This document shows, piece after piece, positions 1-8,062 of a stretch of 64,000 nucleotides of DNA. A program made the translations under genes and the position numbers. The notes beneath the pieces are model-generated. The model worked only from the letters and a program-made list of their open reading frames with translations. It was not told the DNA's origin and ran no database searches. The stretch is taken from positions 248,001 through 312,000 of the forward strand of contig NZ_BCZS01000002.1 of assembly GCF_001598855.1 (NCBI RefSeq), read 5' to 3'. The DNA is from Pluralibacter gergoviae ATCC 33028 = NBRC 105706 (GTDB lineage: Bacteria > Pseudomonadota > Gammaproteobacteria > Enterobacterales > Enterobacteriaceae). The first letter of the stretch is position 1; every line of letters begins with the position of its first letter.

Positions 1-366
1 ACGCGATGCGGCCCGCGGGCGCATTTTTGATGGCGTCTCCCGCGGAGCATCCTGCCGACGCGCGCGGGATTGCGGTGGCAAGGCGAGGCGAGAGTCCTGA
101 AGCTGACGACCGACCAAATCTTCGGCGGCCAGCTTGTTTAGATCCTCTTCAAGTCCCAGTACCTGCATCACCGATAGCCAGGCACCGATGGTAACGCCGG
201 CCCCGCCGGACTCCAGCGAGCGCAGCGTCATGGGCGACATCCCCGCGCGCTCGGCTACCTGCCTGGCGGTGAGCCTGCGGCGCAGGCGCGCGAGCCTCAG
301 CCGCTCGCCAAAATCGACAAGCAGCGCAGTGGTATCGGGAAGAAGTGGAGCCGTTTTTTTCGCCAT
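1..366 (-). CDS. HipB-like XRE-family DNA-binding regulator (partial)
   Basis: The minus-strand frame begins with ATG at 366 and stays open to base 1, so at least 122 residues are present and the C-terminus lies outside the window. Residues about 20-75 form a helix-turn-helix (…[16 protein letters not shown]…, then TLRSLESG). The stretch after it, with GVTIGA and a run ending in [11 protein letters not shown], is the pattern I associate with antitoxin-type regulators encoded just upstream of HipA-family kinase toxins. If so, a hipA-like gene should follow beyond the window's left end. The tail is rich in Arg, Pro and Gln and looks disordered. A lone repressor is the alternative reading. Confidence 0.7.
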   Translation of the reverse strand, partial: MAKKTAPLLPDTTALLVDFGERLRLARLRRRLTARQVAERAGMSPMTLRSLESGGAGVTIGAWLSVMQVLGLEEDLNKLAAEDLVGRQLQDSRLALPPQSRARRQDAPRETPSKMRPRAASR

Positions 367-524
367 AATGCTAATATTTTAGCTTTTTATCGCATGATAA
401 GGCTAAAATATTTACACTTTATTCAGCTGTGATTTGCTACATCATACCCTGCGCGCTCGCCCCCTCAAGACAGCGCAGGCAACTTTTGCTACAGTGCCCG
501 CAGTCTGAACTGAGCGGGGCGGGT

Positions 525-1520
525 ATGGCTTCTTTAAAGGATGTAGCGCAGCTGGCGGGGGTGTCGATGATGACCGTCTCGCGGGTGATCAACCAGACGG
601 GCGCCGTCTCGGACGCGACCCGCGAGCGGGTGATGCAGGCCGTTGAAGCCCTGAACTACGTCCCGGATCTCTCCGCGCGCCGGGTGCGCAACCAGGGCTC
701 CCGCCCCTCGACCCTCGCCGTGCTGGCGCAGGACACCGCCACCACGCCCTTCTCGGTAGAGATGCTGCTGGCGATTGAGCAGACCGCCGGCGAGTGCGGC
801 TGGAGCAGCTTCCTGATCAATATCTTCTCCGCCGACGATGCCGATCGCGCTACCCGCCAGCTGCTGGCCCACCGCCCGGACGGCATCATCTATACCACGA
901 TGGGACTGCGCGAGGTGACGCTGCCCGCCGCGCTTGAGGGCGAGAACTGCGTGCTGGCGAACTGCATCAGCCGCGGCGCCTCACTGCCGGGCTATATCCC
1001 CGACGACTTTGAGGCCCAGTACCGGGCAACGCGCTATCTGATAGAGAAAGGCTACCGGCGGCCGCTCTGCTTCTGGCTGCCTGAGGGGGCCATTGCCACC
1101 GGCGAGCGCCGCCGCGGCTTTGAGCTAGCCTGGCAGGAGGCGGGGTACAGCCTTGATGTTGTGGGCCAGCACCATATGCTGCCGGGGGATGAGCACTATA
1201 CCGATCTGGCGGCGCTGCTGGCGCCGATGCTGGCCTCCGGCAGGCCCGATTTTGATGTGCTGATCTGCGGCAACGACCGGGCGGCGTTCGTTGCCTATCA
1301 GGTGCTGTTTGCCAGCGGCCTGCGCGTGCCGCAGGACGTGGCGGTGCTGGGCTTTGACAATATGGTCGGCGTCGGCGATCTGTTTCTGCCGCCGCTCACC
1401 ACCCTGCAGCTGCCCCACGACGTGATTGGCCGCGAGGCGGCGCTGCACATTATTGAAGGGCGCAGCGGCGGCGGGCTGCGGCGCATTACCTGTCCACTGC
1501 TGGCCCGTCAGTCGGCCTGA
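525..1520 (+). CDS. cscR: Sucrose operon repressor CscR (LacI family)
   Basis: A 331-residue LacI/GalR-type repressor, the same length as E. coli CscR and similar to it throughout from memory. The ATG at 525 is chosen because MASLKDVAQLAGVSMMTVSR opens the canonical helix-turn-helix and hinge; upstream in-frame codons add nothing conserved. Residues about 60-331 are the periplasmic-binding-protein-like effector domain (TPFSVEMLLAIEQT, FDVLICGNDRAA, LGFDN). It should bind the two GTTAACGTTAAC palindromes between cscA and cscK and release them when sucrose or a derivative is present. Its last 13 bases overlap the convergent 3' end of cscA. Confidence 0.93.
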   Translation: MASLKDVAQLAGVSMMTVSRVINQTGAVSDATRERVMQAVEALNYVPDLSARRVRNQGSRPSTLAVLAQDTATTPFSVEMLLAIEQTAGECGWSSFLINIFSADDADRATRQLLAHRPDGIIYTTMGLREVTLPAALEGENCVLANCISRGASLPGYIPDDFEAQYRATRYLIEKGYRRPLCFWLPEGAIATGERRRGFELAWQEAGYSLDVVGQHHMLPGDEHYTDLAALLAPMLASGRPDFDVLICGNDRAAFVAYQVLFASGLRVPQDVAVLGFDNMVGVGDLFLPPLTTLQLPHDVIGREAALHIIEGRSGGGLRRITCPLLARQSA

Positions 1521-2953
1521 ATCGCCGCCAGCGCCCAGAGTTCACCTTTACAGAGCATCGCCTCGCCGTGTGCGGCGTAGAGCCGCAGCGCGCGATCGCC
1601 CTCCTGCGGGTAGATGCGGCTGCTGAGCACCGCCTCGCCGTCGTTGACGAAGACCTCCACCGACGAACTGTCGAAGAAGATGCGCAGGCTCAGCAGTACG
1701 CCGCCGGGGAGGGGAATGCTGCGGTAGCCGTCCAGCGCCGCATCCGGCGAATCTCGCCACAGCACCAGCCGGCGTGCCTGATTATCCACGTACAGCCGCA
1801 GGCTGTTGCCGAGACGCACGCCGTAGTGTTCGGCATCGCTTGCCTGGGTGTCCCAGGTCAGCAGCAGCTCGTGGCACTTCACGCCGTCGGCAAGCTGCCG
1901 CTCGCCGACGAGCGTCCCGGCCTCAATCGCCGTCGCCTGCCGGCGCAGGGAGAGCAGCTCCGCTACCGGCAGCTGGCGCAGTTCGCCGTCCACCTCTTTT
2001 AACTCGCGCGCAACGGTCATGCAGCCCGCCCAGCCCTCAAGCTTCGAGGGCATCGGCGACTCCCACATATCCATCCACGCGATGATAACGCGCCTGCCGT
2101 CGGCGGCGCTGAAGCTCTGCGGAGCGTAAAAGTCGTGGCCGCGATCCAGCTCGCGGAAGGACGACTGCGGCGTGAAGCCGCCGCCGGGCAGCCAGCGCCC
2201 GGCAATCACGCCGCTCTGGAAGCGGTTGCGGTAGTCGTAGCCGGCGGGGCGCATTCCCTGGGGAGAGAACATCAGGTACTGCTGCTGGCCGAGCGGGAAA
2301 AAGTCCGGGCACTCCCACATATAGCTCTCGCCGGGCTTCGCCCCGGCCAGCACCCGGTCAAAGGTCCAGTTGCGCAGGCTGCTGCCGCGATAGAGCAGCA
2401 CCTGGCCGCTGTCGTGCCGGTCGCGGGCGCCGATGACCATCCACCACGCGCCGTCCTGGCGCCAGACTTTCGGATCGCGGAAGTGCATGATCCCCTCCGG
2501 AGGCAGCAGCACCTCGCCCTGTTTTTCGAAGTGGATGCCGTCCCGGCTGGTGGCCAGACACTGCACTTCGCGGATGGCGCTGTCGTTGCCCTCGCCGTCG
2601 AGCCAGACGTGGCCGGTGTAGATAAGCGACAGCACGCCGTCATCGTCCACGGCGCTGCCGGAGAAGCAGCCGTCGCGGTCCTCTTCATCGCCCGGCGCCA
2701 GCGCAATGGGCTGCTGCTGCCAGTGAACCATATCCTCGCTGGTCGCGTGCCCCCAGTGCATCGGGCCCCAGTCGGCGCTGTAGGGGTGGTGCTGATAGAA
2801 GGCGTGGTACTGGCCGCCGAACCAGATCAGGCCGTTCGGATCGTTCATCCAGCCCGCCGGCGGCGCCAGATGGTAGCCGGGATAAAATGCGCTGCCGCGG
2901 CGGGCGCGCATTGCCTCCACTCCGGCCTGCGCGCGCTGTAGTTCCTGCTTCAT
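1508..2953 (-). CDS. cscA: Sucrose hydrolase (invertase, GH32) CscA
   Basis: A 481-residue cytoplasmic beta-fructofuranosidase that splits sucrose into glucose and fructose. The three GH32 acidic blocks are visible: WMNDPNG with the nucleophile Asp38, FRDP with Asp160 stabilising the transition state, and WECPD with the acid/base Glu214. No signal peptide is present, so sucrose must enter unmodified, which agrees with a proton-coupled permease (CscB) rather than a PTS. A C-terminal beta-sandwich follows the five-bladed propeller from about residue 340. Divergent from cscKB across a 214-bp control region; its 3' end overlaps that of cscR. Confidence 0.95.
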   Translation of the reverse strand: MKQELQRAQAGVEAMRARRGSAFYPGYHLAPPAGWMNDPNGLIWFGGQYHAFYQHHPYSADWGPMHWGHATSEDMVHWQQQPIALAPGDEEDRDGCFSGSAVDDDGVLSLIYTGHVWLDGEGNDSAIREVQCLATSRDGIHFEKQGEVLLPPEGIMHFRDPKVWRQDGAWWMVIGARDRHDSGQVLLYRGSSLRNWTFDRVLAGAKPGESYMWECPDFFPLGQQQYLMFSPQGMRPAGYDYRNRFQSGVIAGRWLPGGGFTPQSSFRELDRGHDFYAPQSFSAADGRRVIIAWMDMWESPMPSKLEGWAGCMTVARELKEVDGELRQLPVAELLSLRRQATAIEAGTLVGERQLADGVKCHELLLTWDTQASDAEHYGVRLGNSLRLYVDNQARRLVLWRDSPDAALDGYRSIPLPGGVLLSLRIFFDSSSVEVFVNDGEAVLSSRIYPQEGDRALRLYAAHGEAMLCKGELWALAAIQAD

Positions 2954-2991
2954 CGTCTCACCTTAAATATGTCTGTAGTCTGGCACTGATT

Positions 2992-3003
2992 GTTAACGTT
3001 AAC
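2992..3003. promoter_or_regulatory. CscR operator, cscA-proximal
   Basis: Perfect 12-bp palindrome GTTAACGTTAAC, 38 bases upstream of the cscA start. The flanking 18-mer GATTGTTAACGTTAACTT recurs identically at the second site 64 bp away, about six helical turns, so one repressor tetramer could loop the DNA. Assignment to CscR is inference from the LacI-type symmetry and position. Confidence 0.82.
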
Positions 3004-3036
3004 TTTTTGCAAGATAAAGTCATGAACTTCTGTAAT

Positions 3037-3052
3037 TGTGAGGTTAATCACG
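3037..3052. promoter_or_regulatory. CRP-binding site between csc operators
   Basis: TGTGA-GGTTAA-TCACG matches the TGTGA-N6-TCACA consensus in 9 of 10 half-site positions. It lies between the two operators, consistent with catabolite control of both divergent transcripts. Confidence 0.72.
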
Positions 3053-3055
3053 ATT

Positions 3056-3067
3056 GTTAACGTTAAC
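3056..3067. promoter_or_regulatory. CscR operator, cscK-proximal
   Basis: Second perfect GTTAACGTTAAC palindrome, 100 bases upstream of the cscK start and in the same orientation as the first with identical flanks. Confidence 0.82.
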
Positions 3068-3167
3068 TTAGTGGTTTTGTGATCAAAATTACACCCTGCA
3101 GCAAAAAAACTTCTTTTGCCCACAAAACGGTTTATCAATGGCGCATTAGCTTAGCGAGGAAAAGATC

Positions 3168-4079
3168 ATGTCAGCCAAAGTATGGGTACTGGGGGATGCG
3201 GTTGTCGATTTACTGCCGGCGGAGGGCGGGCTGCTGCAGCCGTGCCCCGGCGGCGCGCCGGCCAATGTCGCCGTGGGCATTGCGCGCCTCGGCGGCGAGA
3301 GCGCATTTATCGGGCGGGTCGGCGGCGATCCCTTTGGCCAGATGCTGATGCAGACGCTGGCGGCTGAGGGCGTGGATGTGCGCTATATGATCTGCGACGA
3401 GCAGCGCCGCACCTCGACGGTGCTGGTGGCGCTGGGTGACGAAGGTGAACGCACCTTCACTTTTATGGTCAGGCCGGGCGCCGATCTCTTTCTCAGCGTG
3501 CAGGATCTGCCGCCGTTTGCGGCGGGCAGCTGGCTGCACTTTTGCTCGATTGCCCTGTCGGCAGAGCCGTCGCGCTCGGCGGCCTTTTGCGCCGCAGAAA
3601 CGCTGCGCGCGGCAGGCGGATTTATCAGCTTCGATCCCAATATTCGCGCAGATCTCTGGCAGGACGAGGAGAGTCTGCGCCACTGTCTGCAGCGGGCGCT
3701 GGCCCTGGCCGACGTGGTGAAGCTTTCGGTTGACGAGCTGCAGTTCCTCAGCGGCGGCGGTGACCAGGATACGGATATTTGCCGGCTGGCCGCCGGGTAC
3801 GACATCGGGCTGCTGCTGGTCACAGAGGGTAAAGCCGGGGTGCGCGTCTGCTGGCAGGGCGAAGTCGACCGCTTCGCCGCCGTTCCCGCAGCGGCGGTTG
3901 ATACCACCGGCGCGGGCGATGCCTTTGTTGCCGGTCTGCTGGCGGCGCTCGCTGAGAACGGTCTTCCCCGTTCACGCGCGGCGCTTGAGCAGCCCGTTGC
4001 CCTGGCGCAGCGCTGCGGAGCGCTGGCGGTGACCGCCAGAGGCGCAATGACCGCGCTGCCGTACCGCCGCGATATTTAA
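3168..4079 (+). CDS. cscK: Fructokinase CscK (PfkB/ribokinase family)
   Basis: A 303-residue sugar kinase that phosphorylates the fructose released by CscA. The PfkB signatures are present: GGAPANVAVGIARLGG near residues 28-43 (substrate side) and DTTGAGDAF at 245-253 with catalytic Asp251. Alignment from memory with E. coli CscK is close throughout (MSAKVWVLGDAVVDLLP start). The start at 3168 has the purine-rich GAGGAAAAG just upstream. First gene of the rightward csc transcript; cscB follows after 58 bp. Confidence 0.94.
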   Translation: MSAKVWVLGDAVVDLLPAEGGLLQPCPGGAPANVAVGIARLGGESAFIGRVGGDPFGQMLMQTLAAEGVDVRYMICDEQRRTSTVLVALGDEGERTFTFMVRPGADLFLSVQDLPPFAAGSWLHFCSIALSAEPSRSAAFCAAETLRAAGGFISFDPNIRADLWQDEESLRHCLQRALALADVVKLSVDELQFLSGGGDQDTDICRLAAGYDIGLLLVTEGKAGVRVCWQGEVDRFAAVPAAAVDTTGAGDAFVAGLLAALAENGLPRSRAALEQPVALAQRCGALAVTARGAMTALPYRRDI

Positions 4080-4137
4080 TACAACCGGCGGCCCGGGCCG
4101 GGCCGCTGACCCTACTCACCACGTCCGGAGATGACGT

Positions 4138-5388
4138 ATGACGCTCAATATTCCGCTGCGCAATCCCTGCTACCGGTTTGCCTCCGGCTACTCGTTTCTG
4201 TTTTTTATTTCATGGTCCCTGTGGTGGTCGCTGTACGCCATCTGGCTGAAGGGCTCCCTCGGACTGAGCGGCGCGGCGCTGGGAACGCTCTATTCGGTCA
4301 ATCAGTTCACCAGCATGCTGTTTATGGTGGTTTACGGCGTGGTGCAGGACCGGCTGGGTCTTAATAAGCGGCTGATCTGGGGCATGGGGGCGATCCTGCT
4401 GCTCACCGGGCCGTTTATCATCTATCTCTACGAACCGCTGCTGAAAAGCCACTTTACCGCCGGGCTGCTGCTGGGATCGGTCTTCTTCGGCCTCGGCTAT
4501 CTGGCGGGCAACGGTCTGCTGGACAGCTTTATCGAGAAAATGTCGCGGCGGTGGGATTTTGAGTACGGCACCGCCCGCGCCTGGGGCTCGTTCGGCTACG
4601 CCATTGGCGCCCTGTGCGCCGGGGTGCTGTTCAGCATCAATCCGCACATCAACTTCTGGCTGGTGTCGCTGTTCGGCGCGCTGTTCATGCTGATCAATCT
4701 GCGCTTTCGGCCAGACCGGACAACGGCCCGCTGCGCGGAGGCGGCAAAGGTGAGCCGGACAGATTTTGCCGCCGTGTTTAAAGACGCCAACTTCTGGATC
4801 CTGGTGCTGTTTATTATCGGCTCCTGGTCCTTCTACACCATTTACGATCAGCAGCTGTTTCCGGTGTTCTACGCCGGTCTGTTTGACTCCCCGGCGCTGG
4901 GTGCCAGAGTGTATGGCTATCTGAACGCCTTTCAGGTGGTGCTCGAGGCGCTGTGCATGGCGGTTATTCCCTTTCTTATCAACCGCATCGGTCCCAAGAA
5001 CGGCCTGCTGCTCAGTGTGGCTATCATGATGCTGCGCATCTTCTCCTGCGCGGTGTTCAGCGACCCGTGGGTTATCTCGCTGGTTAAGCTGCTGCACGCT
5101 ATCGAGGTGCCGCTGGGCGTCATTTCGGTATTTAAGTACGCGGTCGCCAACTTTGACCGCCGCCTCTCATCGACTATCTATCTGGTCGGCTTTCAGATAG
5201 CCAGCTCGGTGGGCATCGTGGCGCTGTCGCTGCCGGTGGGCATGCTGTTCGACGCCGCCGGCTACCGTACCGTGTTCTACGTTATTTCCGGCATTGTCTT
5301 TCTGATGCTGCTGTTCGGCGCGGCGTTCCTCAGCGGGCGGCGCGACGGCGCGCAGCCGGAGGCGGCGGAAATGGGGGCGGTGGGCTAA
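4138..5388 (+). CDS. cscB: Sucrose:H+ symporter CscB (MFS, oligosaccharide family)
   Basis: A 416-residue inner-membrane transporter of the LacY/CscB family with 12 predicted hydrophobic helices. The N-terminus YRFASGYSFLFFISWSLWWS and the loop YGVVQDRLGLNKRLIW, carrying the MFS D-R-x-G-x-(K/R) signature, match E. coli CscB (415 residues) from memory. It imports unmodified sucrose with a proton, supplying the cytoplasmic hydrolase CscA. Encoded after cscK with its own GGAG ribosome site; the operon ends at the hairpin starting at 5391. Confidence 0.94.
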   Translation: MTLNIPLRNPCYRFASGYSFLFFISWSLWWSLYAIWLKGSLGLSGAALGTLYSVNQFTSMLFMVVYGVVQDRLGLNKRLIWGMGAILLLTGPFIIYLYEPLLKSHFTAGLLLGSVFFGLGYLAGNGLLDSFIEKMSRRWDFEYGTARAWGSFGYAIGALCAGVLFSINPHINFWLVSLFGALFMLINLRFRPDRTTARCAEAAKVSRTDFAAVFKDANFWILVLFIIGSWSFYTIYDQQLFPVFYAGLFDSPALGARVYGYLNAFQVVLEALCMAVIPFLINRIGPKNGLLLSVAIMMLRIFSCAVFSDPWVISLVKLLHAIEVPLGVISVFKYAVANFDRRLSSTIYLVGFQIASSVGIVALSLPVGMLFDAAGYRTVFYVISGIVFLMLLFGAAFLSGRRDGAQPEAAEMGAVG

Positions 5389-5390
5389 AT

Positions 5391-5430
5391 AAAAAAGCCG
5401 CAGCGGCGGACCGGCTGCGGCTCTCTTTCA
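5391..5430. terminator. Bidirectional intrinsic terminator between cscB and fbp
   Basis: Arms GCCGCAG (5397-5403) and CTGCGGC (5415-5421), preceded by an A-run and followed by TCTCTTTC, so it can end both cscB and the convergent fbp. Confidence 0.75.
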
Positions 5431-5444
5431 CGTCCGTTCAGCCC

Positions 5445-6443
5445 TTAGGCGTCGGGATATTCGCGGATAAAGCGCTCAACGTCGTCCACCATGTGGTCAG
5501 AGCCGACGAAGAACGGGCGGCGCTGGTGCAGGGCCGTCGGAATAATATCCAGAATACGTTCTTTACCGTCGCTGGCCTTGCCGCCCGCCTGCTCGGCGAG
5601 GAACGCCATCGGGTTGCACTCGTACAGCAGGCGCAGCTTGCCTTCCGGATGGCTGGCGGTGCTCGGGTAGAGATAGATGCCGCCCTTGAGCAGGTTGCGG
5701 TGGAAATCGGCGACCAGCGAGCCGATGTAGCGCGAGGTGTAAGGACGGTTGGTGGCTTTATCCTCTTCCTGGCAGAACTTGAGGTACTTCTTCACGCCGT
5801 TCGGGAACTTGATGTAGTTGCCTTCGTTAATGGAGTAGGTGTTGCCCTTCTCCGGGAACTCCATCCGCTCCTGGCTTAAGCAGAAAACGCCCAGTGACGG
5901 ATCGTAGGTGAAGGCGTGCACGCCGCAGCCGGTGGTGTACACCAGCATGGTGGAGGAGCCGTACACCACGTAGCCGGCGGCCACCTGCTTGCTGCCGGGC
6001 TGCAGGAAATCTTCTTCGGTGACCGGCGTACCGACCGGCGTCACGCGGCTGTAGATAGAGAAGATGGTCCCCACCGAGACGTTAACGTCGATGTTGGAGG
6101 AGCCGTCGAGCGGATCCATCAGCACCACGTATTTGGCGTGCTCGCAGCCTTCGAAGACAACGATATCGTCCTCTTCCTCTGAGGCGATACCGGCGACGAT
6201 ATCGCGGGCCTTCAGCGCGGCTTTCAGCTTCTCATTCGCGAAAAGATCCAGCTTCTGCTGCGTTTCACCCTGCACGTTCTCAACGCCGCTGGCGCCGAGG
6301 ATATCCACCAGACCGGCCTTATTGATATCGCGATGGATAATCTTGGCACCGAGCTTTATTGCCGACAGCAAAGCAGTGAGTTCGCCCGTCGCGTGAGAAA
6401 ACTCGTGCTGCTTCTCAACAATAAATTCACCTAACGTTTTCAT
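5445..6443 (-). CDS. fbp: Class I fructose-1,6-bisphosphatase
   Basis: A 332-residue gluconeogenic enzyme removing the 1-phosphate of fructose 1,6-bisphosphate; the length equals E. coli Fbp. The start at 6443 ([15 protein letters not shown]) is taken over an in-frame extension of 46 residues that resembles nothing in the family. The metal-binding motif [10 protein letters not shown] spans 110-119, with Glu-rich [11 protein letters not shown] just before it. Divergent from mpl, sharing a 179-bp intergenic region, as in the E. coli order. Confidence 0.97.
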   Translation of the reverse strand: MKTLGEFIVEKQHEFSHATGELTALLSAIKLGAKIIHRDINKAGLVDILGASGVENVQGETQQKLDLFANEKLKAALKARDIVAGIASEEEDDIVVFEGCEHAKYVVLMDPLDGSSNIDVNVSVGTIFSIYSRVTPVGTPVTEEDFLQPGSKQVAAGYVVYGSSTMLVYTTGCGVHAFTYDPSLGVFCLSQERMEFPEKGNTYSINEGNYIKFPNGVKKYLKFCQEEDKATNRPYTSRYIGSLVADFHRNLLKGGIYLYPSTASHPEGKLRLLYECNPMAFLAEQAGGKASDGKERILDIIPTALHQRRPFFVGSDHMVDDVERFIREYPDA

Positions 6444-6622
6444 AACACATTCCCTGCAATTGAGATGGAGTAATGCTGTTTGAGCCAACAATCTTAACAA
6501 ACTATCAAATCCAGGCGTACAGGTGAATCGCGCCAGCAACGGTAACAATTGTCCGAAATGCGTTTCACCGTATGCAGACATATGGGTAAAATGTGCCGCT
6601 GATAAAAGAGGAACAGAGAAGT

Positions 6623-7990
6623 ATGCGCATTCATATTTTGGGGATCTGCGGCACCTTTATGGGCGGTCTGGCGATGCTTGCCCGCTCGCTGGGGCATGAA
6701 GTGACCGGCTCTGACGCCAATGTCTACCCGCCGATGAGCACCCTGCTAGAAGAGCAGGGCATTGCGCTTATCCAGGGCTATGACGCCAGTCAGCTGGAAC
6801 CGCAGCCGGATCTGGTGATTATCGGCAACGCCATGACCCGCGGCAATCCGTGCGTCGAGGCGGTGCTGGAGAAAAATATTCCGTTTATGTCGGGCCCGCA
6901 GTGGCTGCACGACTTCGTGCTGCGCGACCGCTGGGTCGTGGCGGTGGCCGGCACCCACGGCAAGACCACAACCGCCGGCATGGCGACCTGGATCCTTGAA
7001 GTATGCGGTTACAAACCAGGCTTTGTTATCGGCGGCGTACCGGGGAATTTCGACGTATCTGCGCGGCTGGGCGACAGCCCGTTCTTCGTTATCGAAGCGG
7101 ACGAGTACGACTGCGCCTTCTTCGACAAGCGCTCCAAGTTCGTTCACTACTGCCCGCGCACGCTGATCCTCAATAATCTTGAGTTCGATCACGCGGACAT
7201 TTTCGACGACCTGAAGGCCATTCAGAAACAGTTCCACCACCTGGTGCGCATCGTGCCGGGGCAGGGGCGTATCATCTGGCCGGAAAGCGACATCAATCTT
7301 AAGCACACCCTGGCGATGGGCTGCTGGAGCGAGCAGGAGCTGGTGGGCGAGCAGGGCCACTGGCAGGCGAAGAAAACCACCACCGACGCCTCCGAGTGGG
7401 ACGTACTGCTCGACGGCGAGAAGGTCGGGCACGTTAAGTGGGCGCTGGTGGGCGAGCACAACATGCATAACGGCCTGATGGCGATTGCCGCCGCCCGCCA
7501 CGTCGGCGTCGCGCCGGCCGATGCCGCCGACGCGCTGGGCAGCTTTATCAATGCCCGCCGCCGCCTGGAGCTGCGCGGCGAAGCCAACGGCGTTACCGTC
7601 TATGACGATTTCGCCCACCATCCGACCGCGATCCTGGCGACCCTGCAGGCGCTGCGCGGCAAGGTTGGCGGCACGGCGCGCATCCTGGCGGTGCTGGAGC
7701 CGCGCTCCAACACCATGAAGATGGGCGTCAGCAAAGACGATCTGGCCCCGTCTCTGGGCCGCGCCGACGAGGTGTTCCTGCTGCAGCCGCAGCACATTCC
7801 GTGGCAGGTGGTGGACGTCGCTGACGCCTGCGTGCAGCCCGCCCACTGGAGCGCCGATGTCGATACCCTGGCCGATATGGTGGTGAAAACCGCCCAGCCG
7901 GGCGACCATATTCTGGTGATGAGCAACGGTGGCTTCGGCGGCATCCACCAGAAGTTGCTCGACAAGCTGGCGGCGAAAGCGCAGGCGTAA
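6623..7990 (+). CDS. mpl: UDP-MurNAc:L-Ala-gamma-D-Glu-meso-DAP ligase
   Basis: A 455-residue Mur-ligase-family enzyme that recycles the murein tripeptide by joining it to UDP-MurNAc with [24 protein letters not shown] is the nucleotide-binding N-terminus; the P-loop GTHGKTT is at 110-116; the central domain carries [18 protein letters not shown], and the C-terminal domain [11 protein letters not shown]. Start at 6623 rather than the in-frame ATG ten codons upstream, because of family alignment. A strong terminator follows. In E. coli darP comes next; here about 9 kb is inserted. Confidence 0.96.
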   Translation: MRIHILGICGTFMGGLAMLARSLGHEVTGSDANVYPPMSTLLEEQGIALIQGYDASQLEPQPDLVIIGNAMTRGNPCVEAVLEKNIPFMSGPQWLHDFVLRDRWVVAVAGTHGKTTTAGMATWILEVCGYKPGFVIGGVPGNFDVSARLGDSPFFVIEADEYDCAFFDKRSKFVHYCPRTLILNNLEFDHADIFDDLKAIQKQFHHLVRIVPGQGRIIWPESDINLKHTLAMGCWSEQELVGEQGHWQAKKTTTDASEWDVLLDGEKVGHVKWALVGEHNMHNGLMAIAAARHVGVAPADAADALGSFINARRRLELRGEANGVTVYDDFAHHPTAILATLQALRGKVGGTARILAVLEPRSNTMKMGVSKDDLAPSLGRADEVFLLQPQHIPWQVVDVADACVQPAHWSADVDTLADMVVKTAQPGDHILVMSNGGFGGIHQKLLDKLAAKAQA

Positions 7991-8007
7991 GCAGCACTTT
8001 TTTTCAC

Positions 8008-8034
8008 GGCCAGCGGCTTCCTCTGGCCTTTTTT
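8008..8034 (+). terminator. Intrinsic terminator of mpl
   Basis: GGCCAG (8008-8013) and CTGGCC (8023-8028) form a stem followed directly by TTTTTT. Confidence 0.85.
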
Positions 8035-8062
8035 ATATCTTTTTGGACCCGGAGCAACATTC

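Noticed and set aside
429-524. 32-codon upstream extension of cscR
   Set aside because: The family N-terminus begins MASLKDVA at 525; upstream residues are Cys/Arg-rich and unlike any LacI protein.
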